Origin: Streptomyces ficellus
GTDB taxonomy: Bacteria; Actinomycetota; Actinomycetes; Streptomycetales; Streptomycetaceae
Direction: 5' to 3'
DNA: 64,000 nt
NCBI RefSeq assembly: GCF_009739905.1
Contig: NZ_CP034279.1
Coordinates: 6,324,001 to 6,388,000, forward strand
The notes under the pieces are model-generated. The model was not told the origin of the DNA, ran no database searches, and saw only the letters and a list, made by a program, of their open reading frames with translations. Positions 30,336-38,521 of this stretch are shown here, one piece after another; positions within the stretch are counted from its first letter, which is position 1; each line of letters begins with the position of its first letter. The position numbers and the translations under genes were made by a program.

Positions 30336-31115
30336 TCAGTGGACGGACAGCCCGCCGTCGACGAAGAGCGAGTGCCCGGTCACGTACCCGGCCGACGGGC
30401 TCGCCAGGAACACCGCCGCCCCGGCGAAGTCCTCCGCCAGCCCGTTGCGGCCCACCATCGTGCGCGCGGCCAGCGCGGCGACCGTCTCGGCGTCGTCCTG
30501 GAGCCGGGCGTTGAGCGGTGTCAGCACGAAGCCCGGCACCAGCGTGTTGCATGTGACCCCGTGCGCCGACCACGCCTCGGCCTGCGAACGGGCCAGCGAC
30601 TCGAGGCCCCCCTTCGACACCCCGTACGCCCCGCTCTGCACGAACGCCCGGTGCGCCTGCTGCGAGGTGACGTGGATGATCCGGCCGTAGCCCCGCTCCG
30701 CCATGCCCGGCCCGAAACGCTCGCCGAGCAGGAAGGGGGCCTCCAGGTTCACCGCCATCGTGGCGTCCCAGACGTCCTCGCCCACCCGTCCCATCGGCGG
30801 CCGCAGGTTGATCCCGGCGCTGTTGACGAGGATGTCGGGCTCCCCGTACACCTCCGCCGCGGCCTCGGCGGCCGCCCGCACCCCGTCACGGGTGGACAGG
30901 TCGCCGCTCACCCACGCGGCCCGGCAGCCGTCCGCGGCCAGCTCGTCGACCGTGGCCGCCAGCTCCGCCTCGCGGCGCGCGACGACCACGGTGCTCGCCC
31001 CCGCCCGCGCGAGGGCACCCGCGATCGCCCGGCCGATACCGGAACTGCCGCCCGTCACCAGGGCGACCCGGCCGTCCAGCGAGAACAGGTTCGAGAGGTA
31101 CGCGTGCGCAGTCAT
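30336..31115 (-). CDS. Short-chain dehydrogenase/reductase
   Basis: 259 residues, classical SDR: cofactor motif TGGSSGIG (21-28), NSAGIN, catalytic Ser in HVTSQQAHRAF, and YGVSK (Tyr about 158, Lys about 162); PGFVLTPLN after strand 6. The family's C-terminal substrate loop and GxxxxVDGG end (YVTGHSLFVDGGLSVH) are present. NAD(P)(H)-dependent oxidoreductase of the gluconate 5-dehydrogenase or FabG type; substrate unknown. ATG at 31115. Upstream neighbour on the same strand is a methyltransferase, 52 bases away. Confidence 0.9.
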   Translation of the reverse strand: MTAHAYLSNLFSLDGRVALVTGGSSGIGRAIAGALARAGASTVVVARREAELAATVDELAADGCRAAWVSGDLSTRDGVRAAAEAAAEVYGEPDILVNSAGINLRPPMGRVGEDVWDATMAVNLEAPFLLGERFGPGMAERGYGRIIHVTSQQAHRAFVQSGAYGVSKGGLESLARSQAEAWSAHGVTCNTLVPGFVLTPLNARLQDDAETVAALAARTMVGRNGLAEDFAGAAVFLASPSAGYVTGHSLFVDGGLSVH

Positions 31116-31167
31116 GCCCGCACCCTAGTGTGATCACCCCACGCGGGCCGCACACGGCGGTGCGGGC

Positions 31168-31812
31168 TCAGTCCGGCCGCCTGGCCACCCCGAGCACGCA
31201 GAAGGACGTCGGTGTCGCCGGGCCCTGCTCCGGGATGCGGAACCGGCGGTGCGAGGCGATCTCGAACCCGGCCGCCTCGATCGCGGCCAGCGGGTCGCGC
31301 GCCGTGTGGCAGCCCCCGAACAGCAGCGGCCACACCGTGCGGTCCAGCACCCGCTGGGCCGTCGCCGCGGCCCGCCCCCCGGCGACGCCGTGCTCGAAGA
31401 AGCGCAGCTCGCCCCCCGGCCGCAGCACCCGCCGCAGCTCGCCGAGCGCACGCGGCAGGTCCCGCACCGTGCACAGCACCAGCGACGCGACCGCCGCGTC
31501 GTACGCCTCGCTCTTCACCGGCAGCGCCTCCGCCACACCCGGCACCACGTCCACCGGCACGTCGGCGCGCAGCCCCGCGGTGGCCGCCAGCTGCCGCAGC
31601 CGCCGCTCGGGCTCGATCGCGACGACCTCCGACACGGCGGCCGGGTAGTGCGCGAAGTTCAGCCCGTTGCCCGCGCCGACCTCGATGACCCGGCCGGACA
31701 GCCCGGCGAGCAGCTCCCGCCGGTACCCGGCGACCCCGCCGCGGGTGTCCATGGTGACGCTCATGCGCGCGTAGAAGCGGGCGAACAGAGGGTGGTGGAC
31801 GGTGTCCCGCAT
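31168..31812 (-). CDS. Class I SAM-dependent methyltransferase
   Basis: 214 residues of the Methyltransf_11 type: motif I VIEVGAGNGLNFAHY, acidic residue in VVAIEPERRLRQLA, motif II/III AYDAAVASLVLCTVRDLPRA and LRRVLRPGGELRFFEH. It resembles UbiE-like and phospholipid or small-molecule methyltransferases; target unknown. A GTG (31815) and ATG (31812) are adjacent; the AGGAGG box is six bases from the ATG, which I prefer. Confidence 0.88.
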   Translation of the reverse strand: MRDTVHHPLFARFYARMSVTMDTRGGVAGYRRELLAGLSGRVIEVGAGNGLNFAHYPAAVSEVVAIEPERRLRQLAATAGLRADVPVDVVPGVAEALPVKSEAYDAAVASLVLCTVRDLPRALGELRRVLRPGGELRFFEHGVAGGRAAATAQRVLDRTVWPLLFGGCHTARDPLAAIEAAGFEIASHRRFRIPEQGPATPTSFCVLGVARRPD

Positions 31813-31871
31813 CACGGACCTCCTGGGAGACGGCCGACGGTCCCGGACCCGACACCGTCAGTGTCCCCCCG

Positions 31872-32216
31872 TCAGCCGGACACGAAGCAGAACTCGTTGC
31901 CCTCCGGGTCGCGCAGCACCTGGAAGTGGCCGTGCTCGTCCGCCACGACGCCGCCCAGCCGCACCGCGCCGAGGGCCACCGCCGCCTCCGTGGCGGCGGC
32001 CACGTCGCCCCCCTCCAGGTCCAGGTGCAGCCGGTTCTTCACGGCCTTGCCCTCCGGTACGCGCTGGAAGGCCACCCGGACGAAGTCCGGCGGGTCGACG
32101 TATGACCAGTCCGGGCTCCGGTCGACCGGCTCGCCGCCCAGCAGCGCGGCCCAGAACCGGGCCAGCGCGGCCGGGTCGGCGCAGTCGAACACCATTTCAC
32201 TGACGACAGCTCGCAT
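31872..32216 (-). CDS. VOC-superfamily protein (glyoxalase/bleomycin-resistance fold)
   Basis: 114 residues. Paired beta-alpha-beta-beta-beta modules: VSEMVFDCADPAALARFWAA in the first half and KNRLHLDLEGGDVAAATEAA plus VLRDPEGNEFCFV in the second. Metal-binding positions are partly present (His in RLHLDL, Glu in GNEFC), so an enzyme or a drug-binding protein are both possible. It directly follows bioD (two-base gap between bioD stop and its start), so it is transcribed with the biotin genes, though a biotin role is not implied by its family. Confidence 0.82.
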   Translation of the reverse strand: MRAVVSEMVFDCADPAALARFWAALLGGEPVDRSPDWSYVDPPDFVRVAFQRVPEGKAVKNRLHLDLEGGDVAAATEAAVALGAVRLGGVVADEHGHFQVLRDPEGNEFCFVSG

Positions 32217-32218
32217 GA

Positions 32219-32938
32219 TCAGGAGCGTACGGCCGCGGCGAACGCGTCCGCATCCCAGATGCCGCCGAGAGCCGGGGCCAGCCACCGGCCCGCCCGGGCC
32301 CGGAACACGTCCGGCGGCAGCGCGCCCGCGCCCGAGGGCACCGCGCCCAGCAGCGGAGCGCCCGCGACTTTCGGCAGGTCCGTGACGTTGCACCGCTCCG
32401 CGAGCCCCGGCTCGTCCGGCCAGCTGCCGACGACCAGGCCCGCCTGCACCAGCCCGCGCGCCCGCAGCGCCTCCGCGGTGAGCGTCACCATGTTGAGCGT
32501 GCCGAGCCCGGCGGGCGCCACCACCAGCACCGGGGCGTCCAGCAGCCGGGCGGCGTCGGCGAGCGTGCCGCCCTCCTCGTCGTACCGCACGAGCAGTCCG
32601 CCCGCGCCCTCGACCAGCACCAGGTCGTGCTCGTCCGCCAGCTTGGCCGCGGCGTCGGCCACCTCGGCCGGGCCCACCGGCGCCATCCCGGCCCGCCGGG
32701 CGGCCGTGTCCGGTGCCAACGGCTCGGGGAACCGGGCCAGTTCGGCGGCGGTGACCCCGCCCCCGGCGAGCCGCACGACCTCGTCCGCGTCACCGCGTTC
32801 CGCCGGTGCGACCCCGGTCTGCGCGGGCTTCAGCACGGCCACCGAGCGGCCCGCCGCCCGTGCCACCGCCGCGAGCGCCGCCGTGACGACGGTCTTGCCG
32901 ATCTCCGTGCCCGTACCGCTGACGACCAGTACCGACAT
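32219..32938 (-). CDS. bioD: Dethiobiotin synthetase
   Basis: 239 residues, P-loop ligase that closes the ureido ring of dethiobiotin from DAPA, CO2 and ATP. Visible: P-loop SGTGTEIGKTVV (7-18), VLKPAQTG with the carbamate lysine, LVEGAGGLLV, and VGSWPDEPGLAERCN late. Length normal. The ATG lies one base after the bioA stop (TGA c ATG), within reach of GGGAGGG in the bioA end, so translation is coupled. Part of bioB-bioA-bioD-VOC. Confidence 0.94.
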   Translation of the reverse strand: MSVLVVSGTGTEIGKTVVTAALAAVARAAGRSVAVLKPAQTGVAPAERGDADEVVRLAGGGVTAAELARFPEPLAPDTAARRAGMAPVGPAEVADAAAKLADEHDLVLVEGAGGLLVRYDEEGGTLADAARLLDAPVLVVAPAGLGTLNMVTLTAEALRARGLVQAGLVVGSWPDEPGLAERCNVTDLPKVAGAPLLGAVPSGAGALPPDVFRARAGRWLAPALGGIWDADAFAAAVRS

Positions 32939-32939
32939 G

Positions 32940-34244
32940 TCATCCCTCCCGCGCGGCCGCGAACACCCCGCGGCAGATCCGTGCCACGTCCTCGTCACCC
33001 GTGACGTAGGGCGGCATCACGTACACCAGGTCCCGGAACGGCCGCAGCCACACGCCCTCGCGGACCGCCGCCGCCGTCGCGGCCGCCATGTCCACCGGGT
33101 GGTCCAGCTGCACGACGCCGATCGCGCCGAGCACGCGCACGTCGCGCACGCCGGGCAGCTCGCCGGCCGGCGCCAGCCCGTCCCGGAGTCCCGTTCCGAT
33201 CCGCTTGACCTCCTGCTGCCAGTCCTGGCCCAGCAGCAGATCGATCGATGCGCACGCCACCGCCGTGGCCAGCGGGTTGCCCATGAACGTCGGGCCGTGC
33301 GCCAGCACCGGCACCTCGCCCCGCGAGATGCCGTCCGCCACACGGCTGGCGCACAGCGTCGCCGCCAGCGACAGGTAGCCGCCGGTCAGGGCCTTGCCCA
33401 GGCACATCACGTCCGGCGCCACGCGCGCGTGCTCCGCCGCGAACAGCGTGCCCGTGCGCCCGAACCCGGTCGCGATCTCGTCGAACACCAGGAGCACGTC
33501 GTGCGCGTCGCACGCCTCCCGCAGCACCCGCAGGTACTCCGGGTCGTGGAACCGCATCCCGCCCGCGCCCTGCACCACCGGCTCGACGATCACCGCCGCC
33601 AGCTGGTCCGCGTGGCGCCCGATCGCCTCCCGCAGCTCCCGCGCGTACGACTCCTCGTACTCCGCCGGGGGCGGTCCCACGAAGACCTGCCGCGGCAGCG
33701 CGCCGGACCACAGCTCGTGCATCCCGCCCTCGGGGTCGCACACCGACATCGGCTGCCACGTGTCGCCGTGGTAGCCGCCGCGCCAGGTCAGCAGCCGCTG
33801 CTTGGCGGGCCGGCCCACCGAGCGCCAGTACTGGAGGCACATCTTGATCGCGACCTCGACCGACACCGAGCCGGAGTCGCAGAGGAACACGTGGCGCAGC
33901 GGCTCCGGAGTGATCTCGACCAGCCGCGTGGCGAGGCGCACGGCGGGCTCGTGGGTGAGCCCGCCGAACATCACATGGCTCATCCGGTCCAGCTGACCGC
34001 GCGCCGCCTCGTTGAGCACCGGGTGGTTGTAGCCGTGGACGGCGGACCACCAGGACGACATGCCGTCGACCAGTTCGTCGTGCCCGTGCGCCGGTTCGGC
34101 GAGCCGCACCCGCACCCCGGAGGCGGACTCCACGACGAGCGGGTCGGTACGGCCGGGCATCGGACCGTACGGGTGCCACACATGCGCCCGGTCGAGCGCG
34201 ATCAGCCCGGCCGCGTCGAGCCCGGCCCCGGTGCCGTCACGCAT
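32940..34244 (-). CDS. bioA: Adenosylmethionine-8-amino-7-oxononanoate aminotransferase
   Basis: 434 residues, fold-type I PLP aminotransferase making DAPA with SAM as amino donor. Visible: DRAHVWHPYGPM at the start, DGMSSWWSAVHGYNHPVL, FCDSGS-like FLCDSGSVSVEVAIKM, YHGDTWQPMSVCDP, VFDEIATGFGRTGTLFA (PLP Asp) and the PLP lysine in CLGKALTGGYLSLA. The ATG at 34244 overlaps the 3' end of bioB by 8 bases; the frame is open further upstream but only as antisense of nothing real (it is bioB in another frame). Confidence 0.95.
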   Translation of the reverse strand: MRDGTGAGLDAAGLIALDRAHVWHPYGPMPGRTDPLVVESASGVRVRLAEPAHGHDELVDGMSSWWSAVHGYNHPVLNEAARGQLDRMSHVMFGGLTHEPAVRLATRLVEITPEPLRHVFLCDSGSVSVEVAIKMCLQYWRSVGRPAKQRLLTWRGGYHGDTWQPMSVCDPEGGMHELWSGALPRQVFVGPPPAEYEESYARELREAIGRHADQLAAVIVEPVVQGAGGMRFHDPEYLRVLREACDAHDVLLVFDEIATGFGRTGTLFAAEHARVAPDVMCLGKALTGGYLSLAATLCASRVADGISRGEVPVLAHGPTFMGNPLATAVACASIDLLLGQDWQQEVKRIGTGLRDGLAPAGELPGVRDVRVLGAIGVVQLDHPVDMAAATAAAVREGVWLRPFRDLVYVMPPYVTGDEDVARICRGVFAAAREG

Positions 34245-35418
34245 TGGGCGCGAGGTCGGTGCCGGCGCCCCGGCGGCGCACGGCCACCAGGTCGGTACGG
34301 GCCTGGTCGGTACGGGCCGTGTCGGTGGCCACCGGCTGCGCGGGCGCGGGCTCCTCGGAGCCGCACACCGAACCCGAGCCGCACCCGCCACCGGTGCCGC
34401 AGGACGAGGCGTCCGCGCGGTGCTCGGGCAGGGTGGTGGTGTCCGTGCCCTCCACCTCGAAGCCGGCGTCCGCGATCATGTCCAGGTCCGCCTTGCCCGC
34501 CTGGCCCTCACTGGTGAGGTAGTCGCCCAGGAAGATCGAGTTGGCCAGGTGCAGGGCCAGCGGCTGGAGCGAACGCAGGTGCACCTCGCGTCCGCCGGCC
34601 AGCCGGACCTCCACGTCCGGGCACACGAACCGGACCATCGCCAGGATGCGCAGCGCCCGCTGCGGGGTCAGGTTCCACTCCTTGGCGAGCGGCGTGCCCT
34701 CGAAGGGGATCAGGAAGTTCACCGGGACCGAGTCCGGGTCCAGCTCGCGCAGCGCGTACACGACGTCGACCAGGTCCTCGTCGCTCTCGCCCATGCCCGC
34801 GATCAGACCGGAGCACGCGGACAGACCCGCCGCGTGCGCCTTCTGCACCGTGTCGACCCGGTCCGCGTAGGTGTGCGTGGTCGTGATGTCCCCGTACGTC
34901 CCCTCGGACGTGTTGAGGTTGTGGTTGTACGCGTCGGCGCCGGCCGACCGCAGCCGCTCCGCCTGGCCGTCCGAGAGCAGCCCGAGGCACGCGCAGACCT
35001 CGACGCCCTCGTTCTCCTCCTTGATCGCCTCGATGGTCTTCGAGACGCGGTCGACGTCCCGGTCCGTCGGGCCGCGGCCGCTGGCCACCAGGCAGACCCG
35101 CTTGGCGCCGCCGGCGACACCCGCGGCGGCGGCCTTGGACGCCTCCTCCGGCTTCAGCCAGGTGTACTTGAGGATCTCCGCCTTCGAACCGAGCCGCTGG
35201 GAGCAGTATGAGCAGTCCTCGGGACACAGGCCGGACTTGAGGTTGACCAGGTAGTTGAGCTTCACCCGCCGTCCGAACCACTGACGGCGTACCTTCCCGG
35301 CCGCGGCCACCACATCGAGCAGCTCGTCGTCCGAGGTCGCCAGCACGGCGAGCGCTTCTTCGCGGGTCGGCAGCTCGCGCCGAAGCCCCTTGTCCACCAG
35401 CGTGTTCAGCAGGTCCAT
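34237..35418 (-). CDS. bioB: Biotin synthase with Cys-rich C-terminal tail
   Basis: 393 residues. Radical-SAM enzyme that inserts sulfur into dethiobiotin. SAM cluster cysteines are in LCPEDCSYCSQ (Cys65, Cys69, Cys72); YNHNLNTSEGTYGDI, LSACSGLIAGMGESDED and VNFLIPFEGTPLA are typical core motifs. The core ends near residue 330; a further about 56 residues follow, beginning with SSCGTGGGCGSGSVCG (Cys340, 346, 352) and then a disordered Ala/Thr/Arg tail. The three evenly spaced tail cysteines are outside the usual BioB fold and could hold an extra metal or Fe-S cluster. First gene of the operon, divergent from bioF across a palindrome. Confidence 0.95.
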   Translation of the reverse strand: MDLLNTLVDKGLRRELPTREEALAVLATSDDELLDVVAAAGKVRRQWFGRRVKLNYLVNLKSGLCPEDCSYCSQRLGSKAEILKYTWLKPEEASKAAAAGVAGGAKRVCLVASGRGPTDRDVDRVSKTIEAIKEENEGVEVCACLGLLSDGQAERLRSAGADAYNHNLNTSEGTYGDITTTHTYADRVDTVQKAHAAGLSACSGLIAGMGESDEDLVDVVYALRELDPDSVPVNFLIPFEGTPLAKEWNLTPQRALRILAMVRFVCPDVEVRLAGGREVHLRSLQPLALHLANSIFLGDYLTSEGQAGKADLDMIADAGFEVEGTDTTTLPEHRADASSCGTGGGCGSGSVCGSEEPAPAQPVATDTARTDQARTDLVAVRRRGAGTDLAPNA

Positions 35419-35483
35419 GACGCAGATCCTGGCCTACGGCACGGCCCCGGGCCAAGGAGGAACTCCACAGGAGAGTCCGTTTC

Positions 35484-35505
35484 GAGTGTGTGTATAACCA
35501 CACTC
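35484..35505. promoter_or_regulatory. Probable biotin operator
   Basis: Perfect 7-bp inverted repeat GAGTGTG-N8-CACACTC in the 143-base gap between divergent bioB and bioF; the spacer contains TATAAC, which could be a -10 element. A single biotin repressor binding here would control all bio genes of the locus. Confidence 0.55.
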
Positions 35506-35561
35506 CGGTACCACCCCACCACCATTAGGGTCTGTTCGCTGTCTACAAAAGGGAACCGGAC

Positions 35562-36797
35562 ATGCCCCAGGCTCCGCTCGACCCGCCGCCCGCCTCCCCG
35601 TCCGGGCCGCCGCCCGCCACACCCTCCGGCCCGTCCTCCGGCCCGCCTGCCGCCGCGCCCTTCGGATGGATCGACGCCGAGGCGCGCCGCCGGGCGGACG
35701 CGGGTCTCGTCCGGACCCTCCGCCCCCGGCCGGCCGAGCCCGACGTCCTGGACCTGGCGAGCAACGACTACCTCGGCCTCACGCACCACCCCGCCATCAC
35801 CGCGGCCGCCGCCGAGGCGGCCCGCCGCTGGGGCGCGGGCGCCACGGGCTCGCGCCTGGTGACCGGGACGACCGAGCTGCACGGCGAGCTGGAGCGGGAA
35901 CTGGCCGCGTACTGCGGGTTCGAGGCGGCCCTGGTGTTCTCGTCCGGTTACGCCGCCAACCTCGCCGCCCTGACCGCGCTGAGCGCCCGGGGCTCGCTGA
36001 TCGTCTCCGACGCGGGCAACCACGCCTCGATCGTCGACGGCTGCCGGCTCTCGCGCGCCGAGACCGCGGTCGTCCCGCACGCCGAGCCCGACGCGGTCGC
36101 CAAGACCCTCGGCGCCCACCCGGGACGCCAGGCGCTGGTGGTCACCGACTCGGTCTTCTCCGTCGACGGTGACGCGGCGCCGCTGGCCGGACTGGCGGCG
36201 GCGTGCCGGGAGCACGGTGCCGCGCTGGTGGTCGACGACGCGCACGGCCTGGGCGTCCTGGGCGAGGGCGGGCGGGGCGCGCTGCACGCGGCGGGGCTCG
36301 CGGGCGACCCGGACGTGGTCGCCACGCTCACCCTCTCCAAGTCGCTGGGCAGCCAGGGCGGGGCGGTCCTCGGTCCCGCCCGGGTGATCGACCACCTGGT
36401 CAACGCCGCCCGGACGTTCATCTTCGACACCGGGCTCGCCCCGGCCGCCGTGGGCGCAGCCCTGGCGAGCCTGCGGCTGCTGCGCGCCGAGCCGGACCTC
36501 GCCGGCCGGGCGCGTACGGTGGCGTCCACCCTGCACGCCCGGCTGACCGCCGCGGGGCTGACCGCGGTGCGGCCGGACGCCGCCGTGGTGTCGGTGCGGG
36601 CCCCCTCCCCGGAGCAGGCCGTGCGGTGGGCCGCCGACTGCCGGGCCGAGGGGCTCGCGGTGGGGTGCTTCCGGCCGCCGTCGGTGCCCGACGGCATCTC
36701 GCGCCTCCGTCTCACCGCCCGAGCCGACTTGACGGAACGTCAACTGGACGAGGCGGTCGCGACGATCCTCCGCACCTCACCGGTCCCGGTCGGCTGA
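35562..36797 (+). CDS. bioF: 8-Amino-7-oxononanoate synthase
   Basis: 411 residues, alpha-oxoamine synthase: pimeloyl thioester plus L-alanine gives KAPA. Visible: DLASNDYLGLTHHP, GAGATGSRLVTGTTELHGEL, VFSSGYAANLAAL, DAGNHASIVDGCRLSRA, VVDDAHGLGVLGEGGRG (PLP Asp, His) and the PLP lysine in TLSKSLGSQGGAVLG. A Pro/Ser-rich N-terminal extension of about 33 residues precedes the family start; the ATG at 35562 is the only good start. Divergent from bioB-A-D. Pimeloyl-forming genes (bioC/H/I/W) are not in the window. Confidence 0.94.
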   Translation: MPQAPLDPPPASPSGPPPATPSGPSSGPPAAAPFGWIDAEARRRADAGLVRTLRPRPAEPDVLDLASNDYLGLTHHPAITAAAAEAARRWGAGATGSRLVTGTTELHGELERELAAYCGFEAALVFSSGYAANLAALTALSARGSLIVSDAGNHASIVDGCRLSRAETAVVPHAEPDAVAKTLGAHPGRQALVVTDSVFSVDGDAAPLAGLAAACREHGAALVVDDAHGLGVLGEGGRGALHAAGLAGDPDVVATLTLSKSLGSQGGAVLGPARVIDHLVNAARTFIFDTGLAPAAVGAALASLRLLRAEPDLAGRARTVASTLHARLTAAGLTAVRPDAAVVSVRAPSPEQAVRWAADCRAEGLAVGCFRPPSVPDGISRLRLTARADLTERQLDEAVATILRTSPVPVG

Positions 36798-36946
36798 GCG
36801 GTCCTGCCTTACGTCACCGTCTCCCGGGCCGCCGGACCAACCCACCAGTTTGCCGCCCAAATCCGGTCTCGAGTAGCAGAGTTCACCGCTTCGGGCGACA
36901 GATATATGCGGATCCTGGTGGATCGCCCCCATCAGGAGCGACATAA

Positions 36947-37474
36947 GTGGCAGTCTGGCGCGAAGCGCAATCCGAGGCCGTCCTCACAAAACATCCGGTT
37001 CGTGTCGGAGTCCGGCCCCGGTGGGAAAGGGACAGCGTCGCCATGGCGGACCATCAGGAAGCATCCATCACCCTGCCGAGCGATCCCGTCTCGGTCTCCG
37101 CCGCCCGGAGATACGTGGCGGGCGTCCTCAGCGAATGGGGGCTCCCCGATGGGGCCGAGACCGCCGACACCGTACGGCTGATCGTCTCGGAACTCGCCAC
37201 CAACGCCGTCCAGCACACCTTCGGGCAGTCGCCGACCTTCACGGTGGACGTCCGGCTGGAGCGGGACGAGCGGCTGCGCATCGGGGTCACGGACAGCCAC
37301 CCGCGCTGGCCGCAGCGGCTGCCCGCCGCCGTACAGCAGGACAACGGGCGCGGCATGGTGATCATCCGCTGGCTCGCCGCGGAGTGCGGCGGACGCCTCT
37401 CGGTCACCCCCACCGCGGAGGGCGGCAAGACGGTCTGGATCGCACTGCCCTGGTCGGTCCCGGTCCAGACCTGA
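36947..37474 (+). CDS. RsbW-like anti-sigma factor / HATPase domain protein
   Basis: 175 residues. Residues about 40-172 are a GHKL ATPase of the RsbW/SpoIIAB kind: N-box VRLIVSELATNAVQHTFG, G1-type region IGVTDSHPRWP, G2 region QQDNGRGMVIIRWLAAE and GGKTVWIALPW at the end. Streptomycetes hold dozens of these; they pair with anti-anti-sigma factors or act alone. GTG at 36947 has an AGGAG box at good distance; ATG 37043 (MADHQ) would give the bare domain. No sigma or antagonist gene is adjacent. Confidence 0.87.
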   Translation: MAVWREAQSEAVLTKHPVRVGVRPRWERDSVAMADHQEASITLPSDPVSVSAARRYVAGVLSEWGLPDGAETADTVRLIVSELATNAVQHTFGQSPTFTVDVRLERDERLRIGVTDSHPRWPQRLPAAVQQDNGRGMVIIRWLAAECGGRLSVTPTAEGGKTVWIALPWSVPVQT

Positions 37475-37482
37475 CCGCCCGC

Positions 37483-37521
37483 GGTGCGGGTGCGCCGGAC
37501 GCGCCCGGCCGCCCCCGCACC
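37483..37521. terminator. Hairpin terminator
   Basis: Arms GGTGCGGG (37483-37490) and CCCGCACC (37514-37521), 23-base GC-rich loop, between the convergent ATPase and NlpC/P60 genes. Confidence 0.55.
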
Positions 37522-37540
37522 ACGGGTCATCGCCGGACGA

Positions 37541-38017
37541 TCAGCGGACGCGTCCGTACCAGACGGACTTCGACCAGATCTTGTCCAGCTTCACCACCGA
37601 ACCCGACTTCGGTGAGTGCCAGATCTTGTTGTTACCCGCGTAGATCCCGACGTGGTAGACGTTGCTCCCCCGATGGAAGAAGACCAGGTCACCCTTCTGC
37701 CGGCTCGACGCCGAGATGTGCCGGGTCTTGTTGTACTGCTGCTGCGCCGTACGCGGCAGGGTCTTGCCGGCCTTCTTGTACGAGTAGAGCGTGAGCCCCG
37801 AGCAGTCGAACCGGGACGGGCCCACCGCTCCGTACTTGTAGGGTGCGCCCTTCTTGGACGCGGCGACGTTCAGCGCCTTGCCGGCGTACGCCGGGGCGGC
37901 CTGCGCCTCGGACACGGCGCCGGGCGCCAGCATCGTGCCGCCGACGGCGGCGAGGGTGAGTGCCGAGACGGCACCCGCCCGGGACAGCAGAGACGGGACA
38001 TGAATCTGCGCGGTCAT
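37541..38017 (-). CDS. Secreted NlpC/P60 peptidoglycan hydrolase
   Basis: 158 residues. Sec signal peptide (hydrophobic AVSALTLAAVGGTMLAPGA, cleavage after AQA about residue 40), then one NlpC/P60 domain: catalytic Cys in SRFDCSGLTLYSYKKAG, His in NVYHVGIYAGNNKIWHSP, and the third polar residue around HSPKSG. Mature protein is basic, fitting wall binding. Cleaves stem peptides during growth or germination. ATG at 38017; the frame upstream to 38161 is riboswitch RNA, not protein. Controlled by the c-di-AMP riboswitch in its long leader, as for Rpf and other hydrolases of streptomycetes. Confidence 0.93.
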   Translation of the reverse strand: MTAQIHVPSLLSRAGAVSALTLAAVGGTMLAPGAVSEAQAAPAYAGKALNVAASKKGAPYKYGAVGPSRFDCSGLTLYSYKKAGKTLPRTAQQQYNKTRHISASSRQKGDLVFFHRGSNVYHVGIYAGNNKIWHSPKSGSVVKLDKIWSKSVWYGRVR

Positions 38018-38029
38018 GCGCAACCCTTC

Positions 38030-38250
38030 GTCAGCCGCCTGTGAAGGATGACCTGTCGGGTTCGGGCTGGCGAAGTTGCCCGGCCGCTCGCGCGGCTTCA
38101 CCCCAAGGGCGACCGATGGGACGTACATCGTTCGGTCACCCGTACTGCTCGGGTCCTCCACTCCTGCCGATCCACTCCTGTCGACCAGTCATCCGGACGG
38201 CGGCAGGACTCGGCGTCCGCCCGGACCGCCCCGCCGCGGTGGCGGGGGCT
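38030..38250 (-). ncRNA. ydaO/yuaA-type cyclic di-AMP riboswitch
   Basis: The minus-strand leader of the NlpC/P60 gene carries the conserved pieces of this class in order: GGGGTGAAGCC (38094-38104), a GC stem (GCGCGAGC), GGGCAACTTCGCCAGC, then CCGAACCCGACAGGTCA and CCTTCACAGGCGG (38035-38066). The upstream limit is approximate. In streptomycetes this class turns off wall-hydrolase genes when c-di-AMP is high, probably by terminating transcription. No terminator position was proven here. Confidence 0.85.
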
Positions 38251-38521
38251 TGTCGTCGTCAGGGATCTTGACCCATCCCGAGGGGAAATTCCGAGTCGAA
38301 ACGGCCGTTTGTGAGGCTCCTCACGACTGATCCATTCGGGTGGACAGAGCCGATTTGGGGCCCGGCGACGTGACATCGACGATCCCCGTACCAGCGGCGG
38401 AACCTGATATTCCGCCAGATGCGTACGCGTGCTGCGCAACTCGCGTCGTCCGAAATTCGTCCGAATGCGTAGGCTGAACGAGGGAGCGGTTCTCGTACTC
38501 CTGAGCCCGTTCGGGGGAGGG
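38231..38521. other. Gene-poor stretch with an unassigned plus-strand promoter
   Basis: No convincing coding region. On the plus strand two copies of CGTCCGAA lie 11 bases apart (38447-38454, 38458-38465), one helical turn, right before TAGGCT (38470-38475), a plausible -10. A transcript from here would run antisense to the 105-residue hypothetical gene. The promoter of the riboswitch transcript should also lie here, near 38250-38330 on the minus strand. Confidence 0.4.

Noticed and set aside
35488..35862. Plus-strand frame over the bioB-bioF gap
   Set aside because: It covers the promoter palindrome and continues out of frame with bioF; no family match.
38018..38161. N-terminal extension of the NlpC/P60 protein
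   Set aside because: The segment is the conserved core of the c-di-AMP riboswitch; the signal peptide begins at 38017.
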